Of a stretch of 64,000 nt of DNA, positions 53,468-61,270 are shown piece by piece. Within the stretch, counting starts at the first letter, position 1. Every line of letters begins with the position of its first letter. The notes below the pieces were generated by a model, which was not told the DNA's origin, searched no databases, and saw nothing but the letters and a program-made list of their open reading frames with translations. A program made the translations under genes and the position numbers. Origin of the DNA: Alicyclobacillus fructus (GTDB lineage: Bacteria > Bacillota > Bacilli > Alicyclobacillales > Alicyclobacillaceae); assembly GCF_017329605.1 (NCBI RefSeq), contig NZ_JAFMTY010000004.1, forward strand, positions 95,237 to 159,236. Reading direction: 5' to 3'.

Positions 53468-53481
53468 AGAACATGCGTTCG
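53468..53481 (+). promoter_or_regulatory. LexA box before the P-loop kinase gene
   Basis: AGAACATGCGTTCG has a perfect GAAC-N4-GTTC core and differs at one end base from the Gram-positive LexA consensus. It lies 16 bases before the ATG at 53497. TTGAGC (53436-53441) is a possible -35 with a poor -10 near 53461. Confidence 0.65.
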
Positions 53482-53496
53482 TTAGGGGTAAGAACC

Positions 53497-54060
53497 ATGG
53501 AACGGAGATTGCAGCACGTGTTTCTGATGGGCCCGATGGGCGCGGGGAAGAGCACGGTGGCGCAGTACCTGCGGCAGGAGATGGGCTACGTGCGGTATTC
53601 GATGGCGACGCCGGTCGAGGCCGTGCTCGACATTGCCGCGCCGTGGCTCAAAGGCGCGAGCAAGACGGTGCGAAGACCGTATCTGCAGCGAACAGGACGT
53701 TTCCTGCGAGGCTTCAAGCCGAATCCGATGCTGCTCGCCGCGGAAGAGGTCTTGCGGCACACGGTGAGCCCGATCGTGATCGATGACGGTCGAACGATGG
53801 AAGAGGCGGTGTGGGCGGATCAGCACGGGTTTTTGGTGATCGTACTCACCGCCTCGGAGTTCGTGCGGAGACGTCGGATTTTGGAACGGGACGGAGAATT
53901 GCCTGACATGCGAACGCACGAGGATGAAACGGAACAACAATGGCGGTATGCGCGTGGCCTTGTGATTGACACCAGTGACTTGACGGAAGACGAGATGTGT
54001 CAGATGGTGCGGGCTGCGATCGAGTTCCGCCGTATGGAGCGATGCAAACGAGAGGAGTGA
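53497..54060 (+). CDS. P-loop kinase, dNMP kinase-like (phage type)
   Basis: A 187-residue P-loop protein. Walker A is MGPMGAGKST (about 12-21); a later I-D-D-G-R may serve as the Walker B or substrate region, and a lid-like basic stretch F-V-R-R-R-R-I-L-E-R follows. Length and style fit deoxynucleoside monophosphate kinases of phages or the AAA_33/cytidylate kinase-like group; the substrate is not certain. ATG 53497 follows TTAGGGG; ATG 53473 lies in the LexA box and is less likely. Confidence 0.68.
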   Translation: MERRLQHVFLMGPMGAGKSTVAQYLRQEMGYVRYSMATPVEAVLDIAAPWLKGASKTVRRPYLQRTGRFLRGFKPNPMLLAAEEVLRHTVSPIVIDDGRTMEEAVWADQHGFLVIVLTASEFVRRRRILERDGELPDMRTHEDETEQQWRYARGLVIDTSDLTEDEMCQMVRAAIEFRRMERCKREE

Positions 54061-54080
54061 AGCGCCAATGGCGATGAGGC

Positions 54081-54290
54081 ATGAACACGGCACGGCCTGT
54101 GCCGAATCGACGCAAGGAGCGGGCGAGCGGTGCGTCGGAGGTTTCCATCTATCGGATGGACCCGGTGGAGATGGACAGGTACTTGCGGGAGAAGTACGGC
54201 GCGCGGGTGTTTTCGATGCCGGCGGGAAAGCCGCCGGTTGGTCGAGATTTAGAGGTGCGAAAACGCAAGCGAAAGAAGGGGACACATTGA
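54081..54290 (+). CDS. Small basic hypothetical protein
   Basis: A 69-residue protein with a central helix (Y-R-M-D-P-V-E-M-D-R-Y-L-R-E-K-Y) and a strongly basic tail (R-K-R-K-R-K-K). Another frame is open over the same bases as an extension of the exonuclease, but the composition here is more protein-like and the stop overlaps the TTG start of the exonuclease. ATG 54081 lies after GATGAGGC. Possibly a DNA-binding accessory of the phage-like block; not recognised. Confidence 0.5.
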   Translation: MNTARPVPNRRKERASGASEVSIYRMDPVEMDRYLREKYGARVFSMPAGKPPVGRDLEVRKRKRKKGTH

Positions 54291-55009
54291 GAATCCGTGA
54301 TGCACGATTCGTGGTGGTGGACACCGAAACAACCGGGTTGCCGCCGGAGGGCCGTGTCGTCGAGCTCGCGCTGGTTGAGGTCGGGCTCGAACGTGAGCCG
54401 CAGATCGTCTACTCGGCACTCGTCGATCCGGGTTGTCCGATCCCACCGGAGGCCTCCGCCGTACATCACATCACCGACCGAGACGTGGCGGGAAAGCCGC
54501 GGTTGTCGCAGGTATGGCCGAAGGTGCTCGGATACATCGGCGACACGATCCTGGTGGCGCACAACGCGGAGTTCGACCCCGGGATGTTGCCGGAGACGGG
54601 GAGACCGTGGGTTTGCTCGAAGCGGCTTGCGCAGCATCTCTGGCCGGACGCGCCGCGACACTCGAATCAGGTGCTGCGGTATTGGCTCGGGATCGACGTC
54701 GAGGTGGGGCAACCCCACCGGGCGCTGGGCGACGCGATCGTGACGGCACATGTGTTTCAGCGAGAGCTCCGCGTGTATCTGGAGGCAGGGTATCCCGACG
54801 ATGTGGACGAGCTGATCACCTTTGCGGAGTCGCCGATTGAGGTGCAGACGATGCCGTTTGGGAAGCACAAGGGCATGCCGCTGAAGGACGTGCCACCGGA
54901 CTACCTGGACTGGGCGTTGCGCAACCTGCAGGATCTCTCGCCGGACTTGCGTTGGAGCATGCAGCGGGCGTTGGAACAGGGGCTCGGATGGACAGGAAGA
55001 GCAATTTAG
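54287..55009 (+). CDS. DEDDh 3'-5' exonuclease fused to a DUF3820-like domain
   Basis: A 240-residue protein. ExoI motif VVDTETTGLPPE (about 9-20), ExoII LVAHNAEFDPG (about 86-96) and ExoIII H-R-A-L-G-D-A (about 143-149) give the D, E, D, D and His of DnaQ-like exonucleases. The C-terminal domain (about 180-240) reads TMPFGKHKGMPLKDVPPDYLDW, the DUF3820 signature. TTG 54287 overlaps the stop of the small gene and follows AAGGGG; an in-frame ATG at 54068 would add 73 residues of doubtful sequence. Confidence 0.82.
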   Translation: MRIRDARFVVVDTETTGLPPEGRVVELALVEVGLEREPQIVYSALVDPGCPIPPEASAVHHITDRDVAGKPRLSQVWPKVLGYIGDTILVAHNAEFDPGMLPETGRPWVCSKRLAQHLWPDAPRHSNQVLRYWLGIDVEVGQPHRALGDAIVTAHVFQRELRVYLEAGYPDDVDELITFAESPIEVQTMPFGKHKGMPLKDVPPDYLDWALRNLQDLSPDLRWSMQRALEQGLGWTGRAI

Positions 55010-55012
55010 GTG

Positions 55013-55040
55013 TTGACAACCAGTATATATGTGCTATTAT
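55013..55040 (+). promoter_or_regulatory. Strong sigma-A promoter
   Basis: TTGACA (55013-55018) is a perfect -35; TATTAT (55035-55040) lies 16 bases downstream. The spacer and the following bases are rich in A and T. It starts three bases after the exonuclease stop and drives the gene at 55118. Confidence 0.8.
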
Positions 55041-55071
55041 AGGAACAAAAAAGTTAAACGAGAACGGAACC

Positions 55072-55103
55072 TGTGGATAAACATGTGGATGAACTGTGGA
55101 TAA
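55072..55103 (+). promoter_or_regulatory. Cluster of three DnaA-box-like sites
   Basis: TGTGGATAA at 55072-55080 and 55095-55103 are exact complements of the DnaA box TTATCCACA; TGTGGATGA at 55084-55092 differs by one base. Their starts are 12 and 11 bases apart, so all face the same side of the helix. An AT-rich stretch (55019-55068) precedes them. They lie in the transcribed leader just before the ribosome site CGGAGGG. Confidence 0.75.
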
Positions 55104-55117
55104 CGGAGGGATGAGAG

Positions 55118-55723
55118 ATGACGAAGTTGAACGTGATTGAAAGCCGTATCTGCGATCCGAATGTCATGCTCATCTTGACCTCTGCGGAACAAGCGAAGGA
55201 TCTCATTGCGTTGCAGAATTGGATGCGCGGGTACGATCAAAGTGACTCGTTGCTGGCAGCCGTTGAGTACTTGAAAGACGAAGATGTAATCGGGTGGCGC
55301 GTCTTTTGGCTCGGCTTACTGCTCCATTGTCTTCTGTGCAATGGTTCGACTGAATTGCGCGATTTCGTCAGCCAGCGGATCCCACAGGACTGGACCTCGA
55401 GCTTGACGGAGTTCGACGTTCGCAGATGGTATCCCCTGGTGCGCCGCAATCTCGAAAAGGCGAACGAGGTGCTCGATGAACTGGATGAACACCTGACGAC
55501 CACCGATCAATGGCTGTGCGTTGCATACGACGGGCTTGAGGTGTATGACGCCGTGGGCTCGCACATCGCGATCCGTGCTCTCGTCGGGCTCTGGTTTGAC
55601 CGCTTGCGCAGGTGGCGGCGCCTTCACGCGAAAATCTTTCTGCGTCCTGATCTATTCGACATTGGACGATTCAACTTCCCTGACGCTTCGAAGCTCTCGG
55701 GGCACGCAGTCCGCCTCGACTGA
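55118..55723 (+). CDS. Hypothetical protein downstream of DnaA boxes
   Basis: A 201-residue soluble protein of unknown family, largely helical with many Trp, Leu and Arg, e.g. W-R-V-F-W-L-G-L-L-L-H-C and W-F-D-R-L-R-R-W-R-R-L-H. No catalytic motif is recognised. It has its own strong promoter and a good ribosome site, CGGAGGG seven bases before ATG. Followed 15 bases later by the sigma-region-4 gene. Its leader suggests a link to replication or copy control, which is inference only. Confidence 0.65.
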   Translation: MTKLNVIESRICDPNVMLILTSAEQAKDLIALQNWMRGYDQSDSLLAAVEYLKDEDVIGWRVFWLGLLLHCLLCNGSTELRDFVSQRIPQDWTSSLTEFDVRRWYPLVRRNLEKANEVLDELDEHLTTTDQWLCVAYDGLEVYDAVGSHIAIRALVGLWFDRLRRWRRLHAKIFLRPDLFDIGRFNFPDASKLSGHAVRLD

Positions 55724-55738
55724 CGGAGGCTTGAGACC

Positions 55739-56218
55739 ATGCGCCGCGATCTCGAAGACGTGATCGCACAGTACGAGTCCACCCGCGAGTCCATCCGAGA
55801 CGCCCGCAACCGCGCAAAGCGAGAGCAGAACGAACACGATGCCGCTCTGTACGACGGCATGGTTCGCACGCTCGACTACGCCTTGGCGGTGATGGAAGGC
55901 GACTATCGCGCACCGCGGCGGGAGATCCTCGTTGGCGACCTGGCCGACCTGGACAGACTGGCGGCGCGGCGAAGGCGTTGGGAGGCATGGGACGATGCGG
56001 ATGGGGCAGACGAAGAGGAGGAGCGCCTGTCCGTGGCGTGGCTGTCGTTCCTGAGCCTGCGGGAAGCGGCGTGCCTGTTCGTATTCGAGTCCGGCATGGC
56101 GTACTCGGCGATTGCGCGGGAACTCGGGATTACACGTGGGGCTGTGCAGAACCATATCAAGCGGGCGCGGGAGAAGCTGGCACGAGCGGAGGGGGTGCAG
56201 TTGGGGTTGTGGGGATAA
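55739..56218 (+). CDS. Sigma-70 region 4-like HTH protein (phage regulator type)
   Basis: A 159-residue protein. The N-terminal two thirds are charged and helical, with a D/E-rich stretch (about 83-98). The C-terminal third is a region 4 helix-turn-helix: L-S-L-R-E-A-A-C-L, then Y-S-A-I-A-R-E-L-G-I-T-R-G-A-V-Q-N-H-I-K-R-A-R-E-K. Lacking regions 1-3, it resembles phage late-gene regulators such as Xpf or ArpU-like proteins rather than a full sigma factor. GGAGG lies 12 bases before the ATG. Confidence 0.75.
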   Translation: MRRDLEDVIAQYESTRESIRDARNRAKREQNEHDAALYDGMVRTLDYALAVMEGDYRAPRREILVGDLADLDRLAARRRRWEAWDDADGADEEEERLSVAWLSFLSLREAACLFVFESGMAYSAIARELGITRGAVQNHIKRAREKLARAEGVQLGLWG

Positions 56219-56402
56219 GAATTCATTTCTTGAGACGCTCGCTAGTTGTTGAATTTCATGGGTTCGCATCACAAGATACTCCTTGCTCATACATGACATT
56301 TTCACGGACGAATCTCACAGTGACAATATCACTGACGGTCAACAAGAGTGATCGCAAACACTTGACGCTGAAAGGTTGGAATTATAAAATCTTGCAATTT
56401 TA
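56219..56402. other. AT-rich non-coding stretch
   Basis: About 180 bases with no convincing gene, clearly more AT-rich than the surroundings. It contains an operator-like inverted repeat AGTGA-CAATA-TCACT (56319-56333) and a poor promoter-like pair TTGACG/TATAAA (56363-56389, 15-base spacer). It lies between the phage-like block and the IS3 end. Confidence 0.4.
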
Positions 56403-56547
56403 GAGAGCGAGTGTCGTGCGTCTGCACAAAACGAGAAGTCATGCCCGTAGAGGCTCCATGTCAAGCCCTGACCGCCGAGATCGACGCCGATCCGTGCACA
56501 TTAAACAACGTCCTCGGTTTTGGGGTGTCTACAAACTTGACTTAACA
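56403..56547 (+). mobile_element. Solo IS3-family right end, inverted copy
   Basis: Reverse complement matches 51771-51915 over 145 bases without gaps, about 120 identical by eye, starting TGTTAAGTCAAGTTTG at 56547. The match stops exactly where the other copy enters the transposase region, so the rest of this IS has been deleted. It abuts the 25-bp end of the other IS type at 56548. Confidence 0.8.
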
Positions 56548-56572
56548 CCACCAGGAAAATAGATGCGTGGGG
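56548..56572 (+). repeat. 25-bp copy of the other IS right end
   Basis: Identical to 51293-51317 except one base, beginning CCACCAGGAAAA. In the first location it is the right end of the decayed IS at 50279-51319; here it is a solo end lying just before the sigma-54 promoter. Confidence 0.8.
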
Positions 56573-56579
56573 CCTGGAT

Positions 56580-56595
56580 TGGAACGCGGTTTGCT
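56580..56595 (+). promoter_or_regulatory. Sigma-54 promoter of the aldehyde dehydrogenase gene
   Basis: TGGAACG-CGGT-TTGCT matches the -24/-12 consensus TGGCACG-N4-TTGCW with one mismatch; GG (56581-56582) and GC (56593-56594) are separated by exactly ten bases. It is 79 bases before the ATG, and a sigma-54 activator gene follows the target gene. Confidence 0.82.
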
Positions 56596-56673
56596 TTACG
56601 TCAGTGGAATAGGCTCCAGACCGGAGCGTCGCTACTTCCAATTGAAAATCATATCGTAGACGAGGTGAAGTAC

Positions 56674-58209
56674 ATGGTCGAGGATATCCGCGCGATCACA
56701 CTCAAAGATCTCGAAAAATTGGAAAGAGACAACCACGGTGCGTTCGCTATGTACGTGGGCGGACGGTTTGTTGGGACCGATAACGCCGAGACGAGAGAAC
56801 TGTTCGATCCCGCGACGGGACGTGCATTTGGTCGGGTGGTGGAACCCCAGCCATCCGACCTACGCGCCGCAGTCCGAGTTGCTCGTAAGGTTTTTGATGA
56901 AAGCGAGTGGCCGTGGCTTTCCGCTCGGGAACGAGCTAACCTACTTCTACGAATTGCAACAAAAGTTGAGGAACTGGGGGAGACGTTCGCACGCTTAGAG
57001 ACTCTGCAGACAGGCAAGCCGCTACGCGAATCTCGCCTAGACGTCGAAGACTGTGTGCAATGTTTTCGCTATTACGCAGGACTCATCATGCAGCCAAATG
57101 GCATGCTCCTTTCCGTCCCAGAATCAGTCCACAGTTACACGTTTCGTCAGCCGATCGGTGTTTGCGGACTGATTGTGCCGTGGAATTTTCCCCTTTTAAT
57201 CGCGTGTTGGAAGCTTGCACCCGCGCTCGCGACCGGAAACACGTGCATCCTAAAGCCATCTGAGTGGACGCCTGTAACCGCACTCCTTCTCGCAAAAGTC
57301 TTGGATGAAGCAGGGCTGCCACCTGGAGTGGTCAATGTCGTCCCTGGCGCAGGCGATCCCATTGGGCGCGCCCTAGTGGAAGATCCCGATGTTAACCGTG
57401 TATCTTTCACTGGAGGAACTGCGACAGGGCTGAATATCCTCCAAGCAGCGGCACTTAACATAACACGGGTCTCATTGGAGTTAGGGGGCAAGTCAGCCGT
57501 GATAGTGTTTGAAGATGCGGATTGGGAATGCGCCGTGGATCACGCCCTGTTCGCCATCTATTACGGGGCCGGACAGGTCTGCGCTGCAGGTTCTCGGCTT
57601 CTTCTGGAATCCACCATCCACGATCGGTTCCTTTCCGAGTTGAAGACCAGGGCTGAACACATTCGCGTAGGGGATGGTTTTGACGAATCGGTGGAAATGG
57701 GCCCACTTGTGTCGGAGGCACACATGCGGCGAGTTTTGCAATTCATTGACAAGGGGCGTGAAGAGGGAGCCCAGCTCGTCACAGGTGGTAAGAGGGCGAC
57801 TTTCCCGCCACCTTTGGCACAGGGATACTTCATGCAGCCCACCATCTTCGCCGGCGTGACGTCTGACATGAGTATAGTACGTGAGGAAATTTTTGGTCCC
57901 GTTCTCACGGTTCAACCGTTTGTGAACGAGGAAGATGCAGTTCGCATGGCGAATGATTCTCAATACGGTCTCGCGGCGGGGGTCTTTACCCGTGATGTGG
58001 CGCGCGTTCACCGTGTCGTTCGCAGACTGCAAGCTGGCATCACTTGGGTCAACACGTACCACACGGCGTATGTCGAAGCGCCGTGGGGCGGGCTCAAACG
58101 CTCGGGTGTCGGGCGAGAACTCGGTATAGAAGCGGTACATGAGTACACCGAAATTCGTCAAGTTCAAATTAGTACCGTGTACGCGAAGTCGGGCTTTTAC
58201 CCGGCGTGA
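56674..58209 (+). CDS. NAD(P)-dependent aldehyde dehydrogenase (betaine/aminoaldehyde type)
   Basis: A 511-residue class 3-like ALDH oxidising an aldehyde to its acid. Catalytic Cys303 is in GQVCAAGSR and Glu269 in LELGGKS; the NAD-binding VPWNFPL and FTGGTATG and the final P-W-G-G-x-K-R-S-G are present. Similarity is to betaine aldehyde or gamma-aminobutyraldehyde/guanidinobutyraldehyde dehydrogenases. Codon use is less GC-rich than the core genome. ATG 56674 follows GAGGTGAAG. Beside an agmatinase-like gene, a role in agmatine or guanidinobutyrate breakdown is a fair inference. Confidence 0.9.
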   Translation: MVEDIRAITLKDLEKLERDNHGAFAMYVGGRFVGTDNAETRELFDPATGRAFGRVVEPQPSDLRAAVRVARKVFDESEWPWLSARERANLLLRIATKVEELGETFARLETLQTGKPLRESRLDVEDCVQCFRYYAGLIMQPNGMLLSVPESVHSYTFRQPIGVCGLIVPWNFPLLIACWKLAPALATGNTCILKPSEWTPVTALLLAKVLDEAGLPPGVVNVVPGAGDPIGRALVEDPDVNRVSFTGGTATGLNILQAAALNITRVSLELGGKSAVIVFEDADWECAVDHALFAIYYGAGQVCAAGSRLLLESTIHDRFLSELKTRAEHIRVGDGFDESVEMGPLVSEAHMRRVLQFIDKGREEGAQLVTGGKRATFPPPLAQGYFMQPTIFAGVTSDMSIVREEIFGPVLTVQPFVNEEDAVRMANDSQYGLAAGVFTRDVARVHRVVRRLQAGITWVNTYHTAYVEAPWGGLKRSGVGRELGIEAVHEYTEIRQVQISTVYAKSGFYPA

Positions 58210-58234
58210 ATCCGTCTGCAGAGGAGGTTTAAAT

Positions 58235-59665
58235 GTGGAGGAAGCTGCCGAGCTCGTCGACGTGATCGACACACTGCTTAATGCCCTCTTTGTCGATGTG
58301 CTGATTGCCGACGGGGAGGGTAAAGTCGTGTTCGTATCTCAATCCTTCGAGGACAATTATGGTGTCCCTATTGAAAGCGTTGTTGGCCGCACGGTGACGG
58401 AGCTTGAATCGCTTGGCATCTTTACTCCGTCCATTACGCGCTTGGTGATGACGACACGCAACCGACAAAGCGCGGTACAAACGACTCGAAGCGGACAGCG
58501 CCTGCTTGTCACCGGAGTTCCCGTGTTCGATCGCGAAAATCGGCTGGTGCGGATTATCTCCTACTCGTATGATTTAACAGAGTTGATTGAGTTACGAGAG
58601 CACATGCAAGCTATGGAAGAAGAGATGAGCAGGGTCAAATCAGAACTCGAACGCCTACGTGAGCGAAATGTACGGGTGGACGGCATCGTGGCCCGGAGTC
58701 AAGCAATGCAGCGTGTGATTGACACAGCGTTGCAAGTGGCGCGCCACGACGTGCCTATCCTTTTGTTGGGCGAATCCGGCGTAGGAAAGGGCGTGCTGGC
58801 GAAAGTCATCCACTCCCACAGTCCCCGTTCCTCAGGACCCTTTGTATCCATAAACTGTGCCGCTATACCGGAAGCACTTCTGGAGTCCGAGCTTTTTGGG
58901 TACGAGCAAGGTGCATTCACCGGAGCGGGGCGCGGTGGCAAGCCGGGTCTGATTGAATTGGCGCACGATGGCACATTGTTTCTTGACGAAATCGGTGAAT
59001 TGCCACTTTCAATGCAAGCCAAACTGCTCAAAGTGATCCAGGAACGACGCTTTTTCAGAATTGGAGGGAAAAATGAACGATTTTCTAACTTTCGACTGTT
59101 GACCGCAACCAATCAAAATATTGAGGAGATGGTCTCCAAGGGGACGTTCCGCAAGGATCTCTACTTTCGGTTGAACACCGTTCCGATTGTGATCCCTCCC
59201 TTGCGTCATCGACAAGAGGACATTGTAGAACTTGCTCAATATTTCACACGCATCATGTGTGAACGACACCGCGTTGAGCGTACGCTCTCTCCCAAGGTGT
59301 TGCGGCGATTCATGGAATACGACTGGCCAGGAAACGTGCGGGAACTCGAAAACACTATTGAGCGATTGACCGTGTTGTCGCTGAATTTGGTGATTGATGA
59401 GAATGACCTACCTCCTCACCTGTTAACACACACGCGATCGGAGGAATCGGCCCAAGTTCCAGGTATCTCTCTACCCGATTTGCTGGCACGTTATGAACGA
59501 AAAATTCTCGAGGATGCCTGCCTGAGAGCTCGAAGCACGAATGATCTCGCTCGAATGCTCGGCATCAGCCAACCCACGGTCGTTCGTAAGTTGCATAAGC
59601 ACTTCGGGCGCTCCTTTCAGCTTGCCCACCACACCGAAAGCCGAGGACATAGAGAAACACCTTGA
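58235..59665 (+). CDS. Sigma-54-dependent transcriptional activator (PAS-AAA+-Fis)
   Basis: A 476-residue enhancer-binding protein. An N-terminal PAS sensor (about 8-110) is followed by a coiled-coil linker (about 115-150). The AAA+ domain has GESGVGKG (Walker A), ELFGYEQGAFTGA (the GAFTGA loop that touches sigma-54) and GTLFLDEIGELP (Walker B). A Fis-type HTH (D-L-A-R-M-L-G-I-S-Q-P-T-V-V-R-K-L) closes it. GTG 58235 lies seven bases after GAGGAGG, 25 bases past the ALDH gene. It resembles RocR-like activators of arginine catabolism. Confidence 0.92.
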   Translation: MEEAAELVDVIDTLLNALFVDVLIADGEGKVVFVSQSFEDNYGVPIESVVGRTVTELESLGIFTPSITRLVMTTRNRQSAVQTTRSGQRLLVTGVPVFDRENRLVRIISYSYDLTELIELREHMQAMEEEMSRVKSELERLRERNVRVDGIVARSQAMQRVIDTALQVARHDVPILLLGESGVGKGVLAKVIHSHSPRSSGPFVSINCAAIPEALLESELFGYEQGAFTGAGRGGKPGLIELAHDGTLFLDEIGELPLSMQAKLLKVIQERRFFRIGGKNERFSNFRLLTATNQNIEEMVSKGTFRKDLYFRLNTVPIVIPPLRHRQEDIVELAQYFTRIMCERHRVERTLSPKVLRRFMEYDWPGNVRELENTIERLTVLSLNLVIDENDLPPHLLTHTRSEESAQVPGISLPDLLARYERKILEDACLRARSTNDLARMLGISQPTVVRKLHKHFGRSFQLAHHTESRGHRETP

Positions 59666-59684
59666 CGGCACACGATATAAAGAT

Positions 59685-59693
59685 CAGCCGTGG
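59685..59693. repeat. Left target-site duplication of the ISLre2 element
   Basis: CAGCCGTGG here and at 61330-61338 flank the element directly on both sides, a 9-bp duplication. Confidence 0.75.
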
Positions 59694-59755
59694 GAGCGTA
59701 TAAAGTTTCGGTAGGTGGCTTCCAGGCGAGAGGAGTAGACGTGCAAAAAAGAGAA

Positions 59756-59816
59756 GAGACCCCACGGACACAAAAAGCTCGCCGCACGGCAATGCGGCAG
59801 AAAGGAGTGGGGTCTC
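59756..59816 (+). promoter_or_regulatory. Long hairpin leader before the transposase start
   Basis: GAGACCCCAC (59756-59765) pairs exactly with GTGGGGTCTC (59807-59816); inside it GCCGCA and TGCGGC form a second stem. The AGGAG ribosome site (about 59803) lies against the outer stem, so long transcripts entering from outside would hide it, a common way to limit transposase. Confidence 0.65.
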
Positions 59817-59818
59817 CC

Positions 59819-61270
59819 GTGTTGGACGTTCGCCATCTCACCGACGAAATCCTGCAACAAGCACGCGATTTGCTCCCATCCTGGATTGAACAAGTCGCAA
59901 ATTTGTTGAGCCAAGGAGACTTCTTGGCGTTTGAGACGTCGCTTTGCACGTTTGCCGATCAGTTCGCATTACGGCTCTTCGAACACATGCTCCACATGAC
60001 AGACGACGCGCTGATGCAGACGCGCGACCGAGCCCGCTACGAGTTGGTTGGGTCGCGCGAACGGACGCTCGTGACGAGCCGAGGCGAGTTGCATTTGAAG
60101 CGCCGGATGTATCGAGACCGTGAGACAGGAACGTACCACATGCCGCTGGATGCCTTGTTGGGACTGGGCGCGAGAGAGCGACTGAGCCCGAAAGTGCGCA
60201 TGCATCTGGTCGATCTCGCGACCAGGATGTCGTATCACCAAGCGGCCTGGACGTTGGCCCAGTTCATGCCGCATGTGAGTGCGATGCGTGTGTGGCAGGA
60301 GGTGCAGCGGCTGGGGGCCACGCTGGATGAAGCCGTGAAGGCCAAACGCGAGGCTCGGTATGCAGGGAAGGATGCACAGACGATCCAGGACCCCAAGCGG
60401 AAGGTCTCGAAGCTGTACGTGGAGGCTGACGGCATGTGGGTGCGAGCACGTGGGTCGAAGCGCCATGCGGAAGTGAAAATCGTGCTGGCGTATGAGGGGA
60501 AACAGGCCGTTGGGCGAGACCGACGCAAGCTGGTGGGGCGCCAGGTGGTGGCTGGTGTTGTGCCTGGACAGGCGGTGTGGGAAGAGGCTGTAGGCGCCTT
60601 TTCGGAGGCGTGGGATCTGGAGCAGGTGTCCTGCTCGGTCGTAGGGACGGACGGCGCAGCGTGGGCGAAGCAGGGCGTGGATGTCCTTCCAGGTGCGGTG
60701 CATCGACTGGACCTGTATCACTTGTACAAGCATCTGCGCATGGCGTTCGGCGTCGAAAAGGCAGCGTACGCGGAGATCTGCGAAGCGCTGGAGCGTGGAG
60801 ATTGGTCACAGGTCGAGGCGGTGCTGCGCCGTGCGGAGCGTGTGCGGCGAGGAAGTGCAAGGGAACGTGTGCGCTCTCTGCGCCAATACCTGCGTGCGAA
60901 CTGGGAAGGCATTCGGAGAGACGGCGCAGCGGAGTCGTTAGGCGCAATGGAAGGGCAAGTGTTTCACCAGTTTGCACGGCGGATGAAGCGGCATGGGGGC
61001 TGGTGGAGCGAAGAAGGCGCACACCGACTGGCGCGTGTATTGGCAGCGCGTGCGAGCGGCCAGAAGCCGACGGTCGTGACGAAACAGGAACAGAACGAAC
61101 GCGTGGAGCGCCGCGCATTCGTCGAAGAGTCGTGGGTGCAACGGTCAACCTCGTCGACGGGACAGGCGGTCACGAAGACCGCCCACCTGCCGGCGCTGTA
61201 TGGGCCCCATGCCAGCCGTCTTTGGGTGAAATATGTCCTGCAAGCCCTTGTGCGCGGCCCGCAGTGGTAA
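59819..61270 (+). CDS. ISLre2-family transposase
   Basis: A protein of about 483 residues, the usual ISLre2/UPF0236 length. Typical parts: the N-terminal helical region, L-H-L-K-R-R-M-Y-R-D (around 75-90), L-Y-V-E-A-D-G-M-W-V with the first catalytic Asp, G-T-D-G-A-A-W with the second, and the C-terminal His-rich/Glu region. Start at GTG 59819 or TTG 59822 after the AGGAG in the hairpin; the frame open from 59690 includes the terminal repeat and is unlikely to be translated. No frameshift is seen. Confidence 0.88.
   Translation: MLDVRHLTDEILQQARDLLPSWIEQVANLLSQGDFLAFETSLCTFADQFALRLFEHMLHMTDDALMQTRDRARYELVGSRERTLVTSRGELHLKRRMYRDRETGTYHMPLDALLGLGARERLSPKVRMHLVDLATRMSYHQAAWTLAQFMPHVSAMRVWQEVQRLGATLDEAVKAKREARYAGKDAQTIQDPKRKVSKLYVEADGMWVRARGSKRHAEVKIVLAYEGKQAVGRDRRKLVGRQVVAGVVPGQAVWEEAVGAFSEAWDLEQVSCSVVGTDGAAWAKQGVDVLPGAVHRLDLYHLYKHLRMAFGVEKAAYAEICEALERGDWSQVEAVLRRAERVRRGSARERVRSLRQYLRANWEGIRRDGAAESLGAMEGQVFHQFARRMKRHGGWWSEEGAHRLARVLAARASGQKPTVVTKQEQNERVERRAFVEESWVQRSTSSTGQAVTKTAHLPALYGPHASRLWVKYVLQALVRGPQW

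Noticed and set aside
54068..54286. Exonuclease start at ATG 54068
   Set aside because: The extra 73 residues do not resemble any domain, and the small basic protein in the other frame fits better with a TTGA overlap.
60264..61148. 294-residue minus-strand frame inside the ISLre2 transposase
   Set aside because: Pro/Ser/Arg-rich antisense shadow with no motif; the transposase frame is intact.
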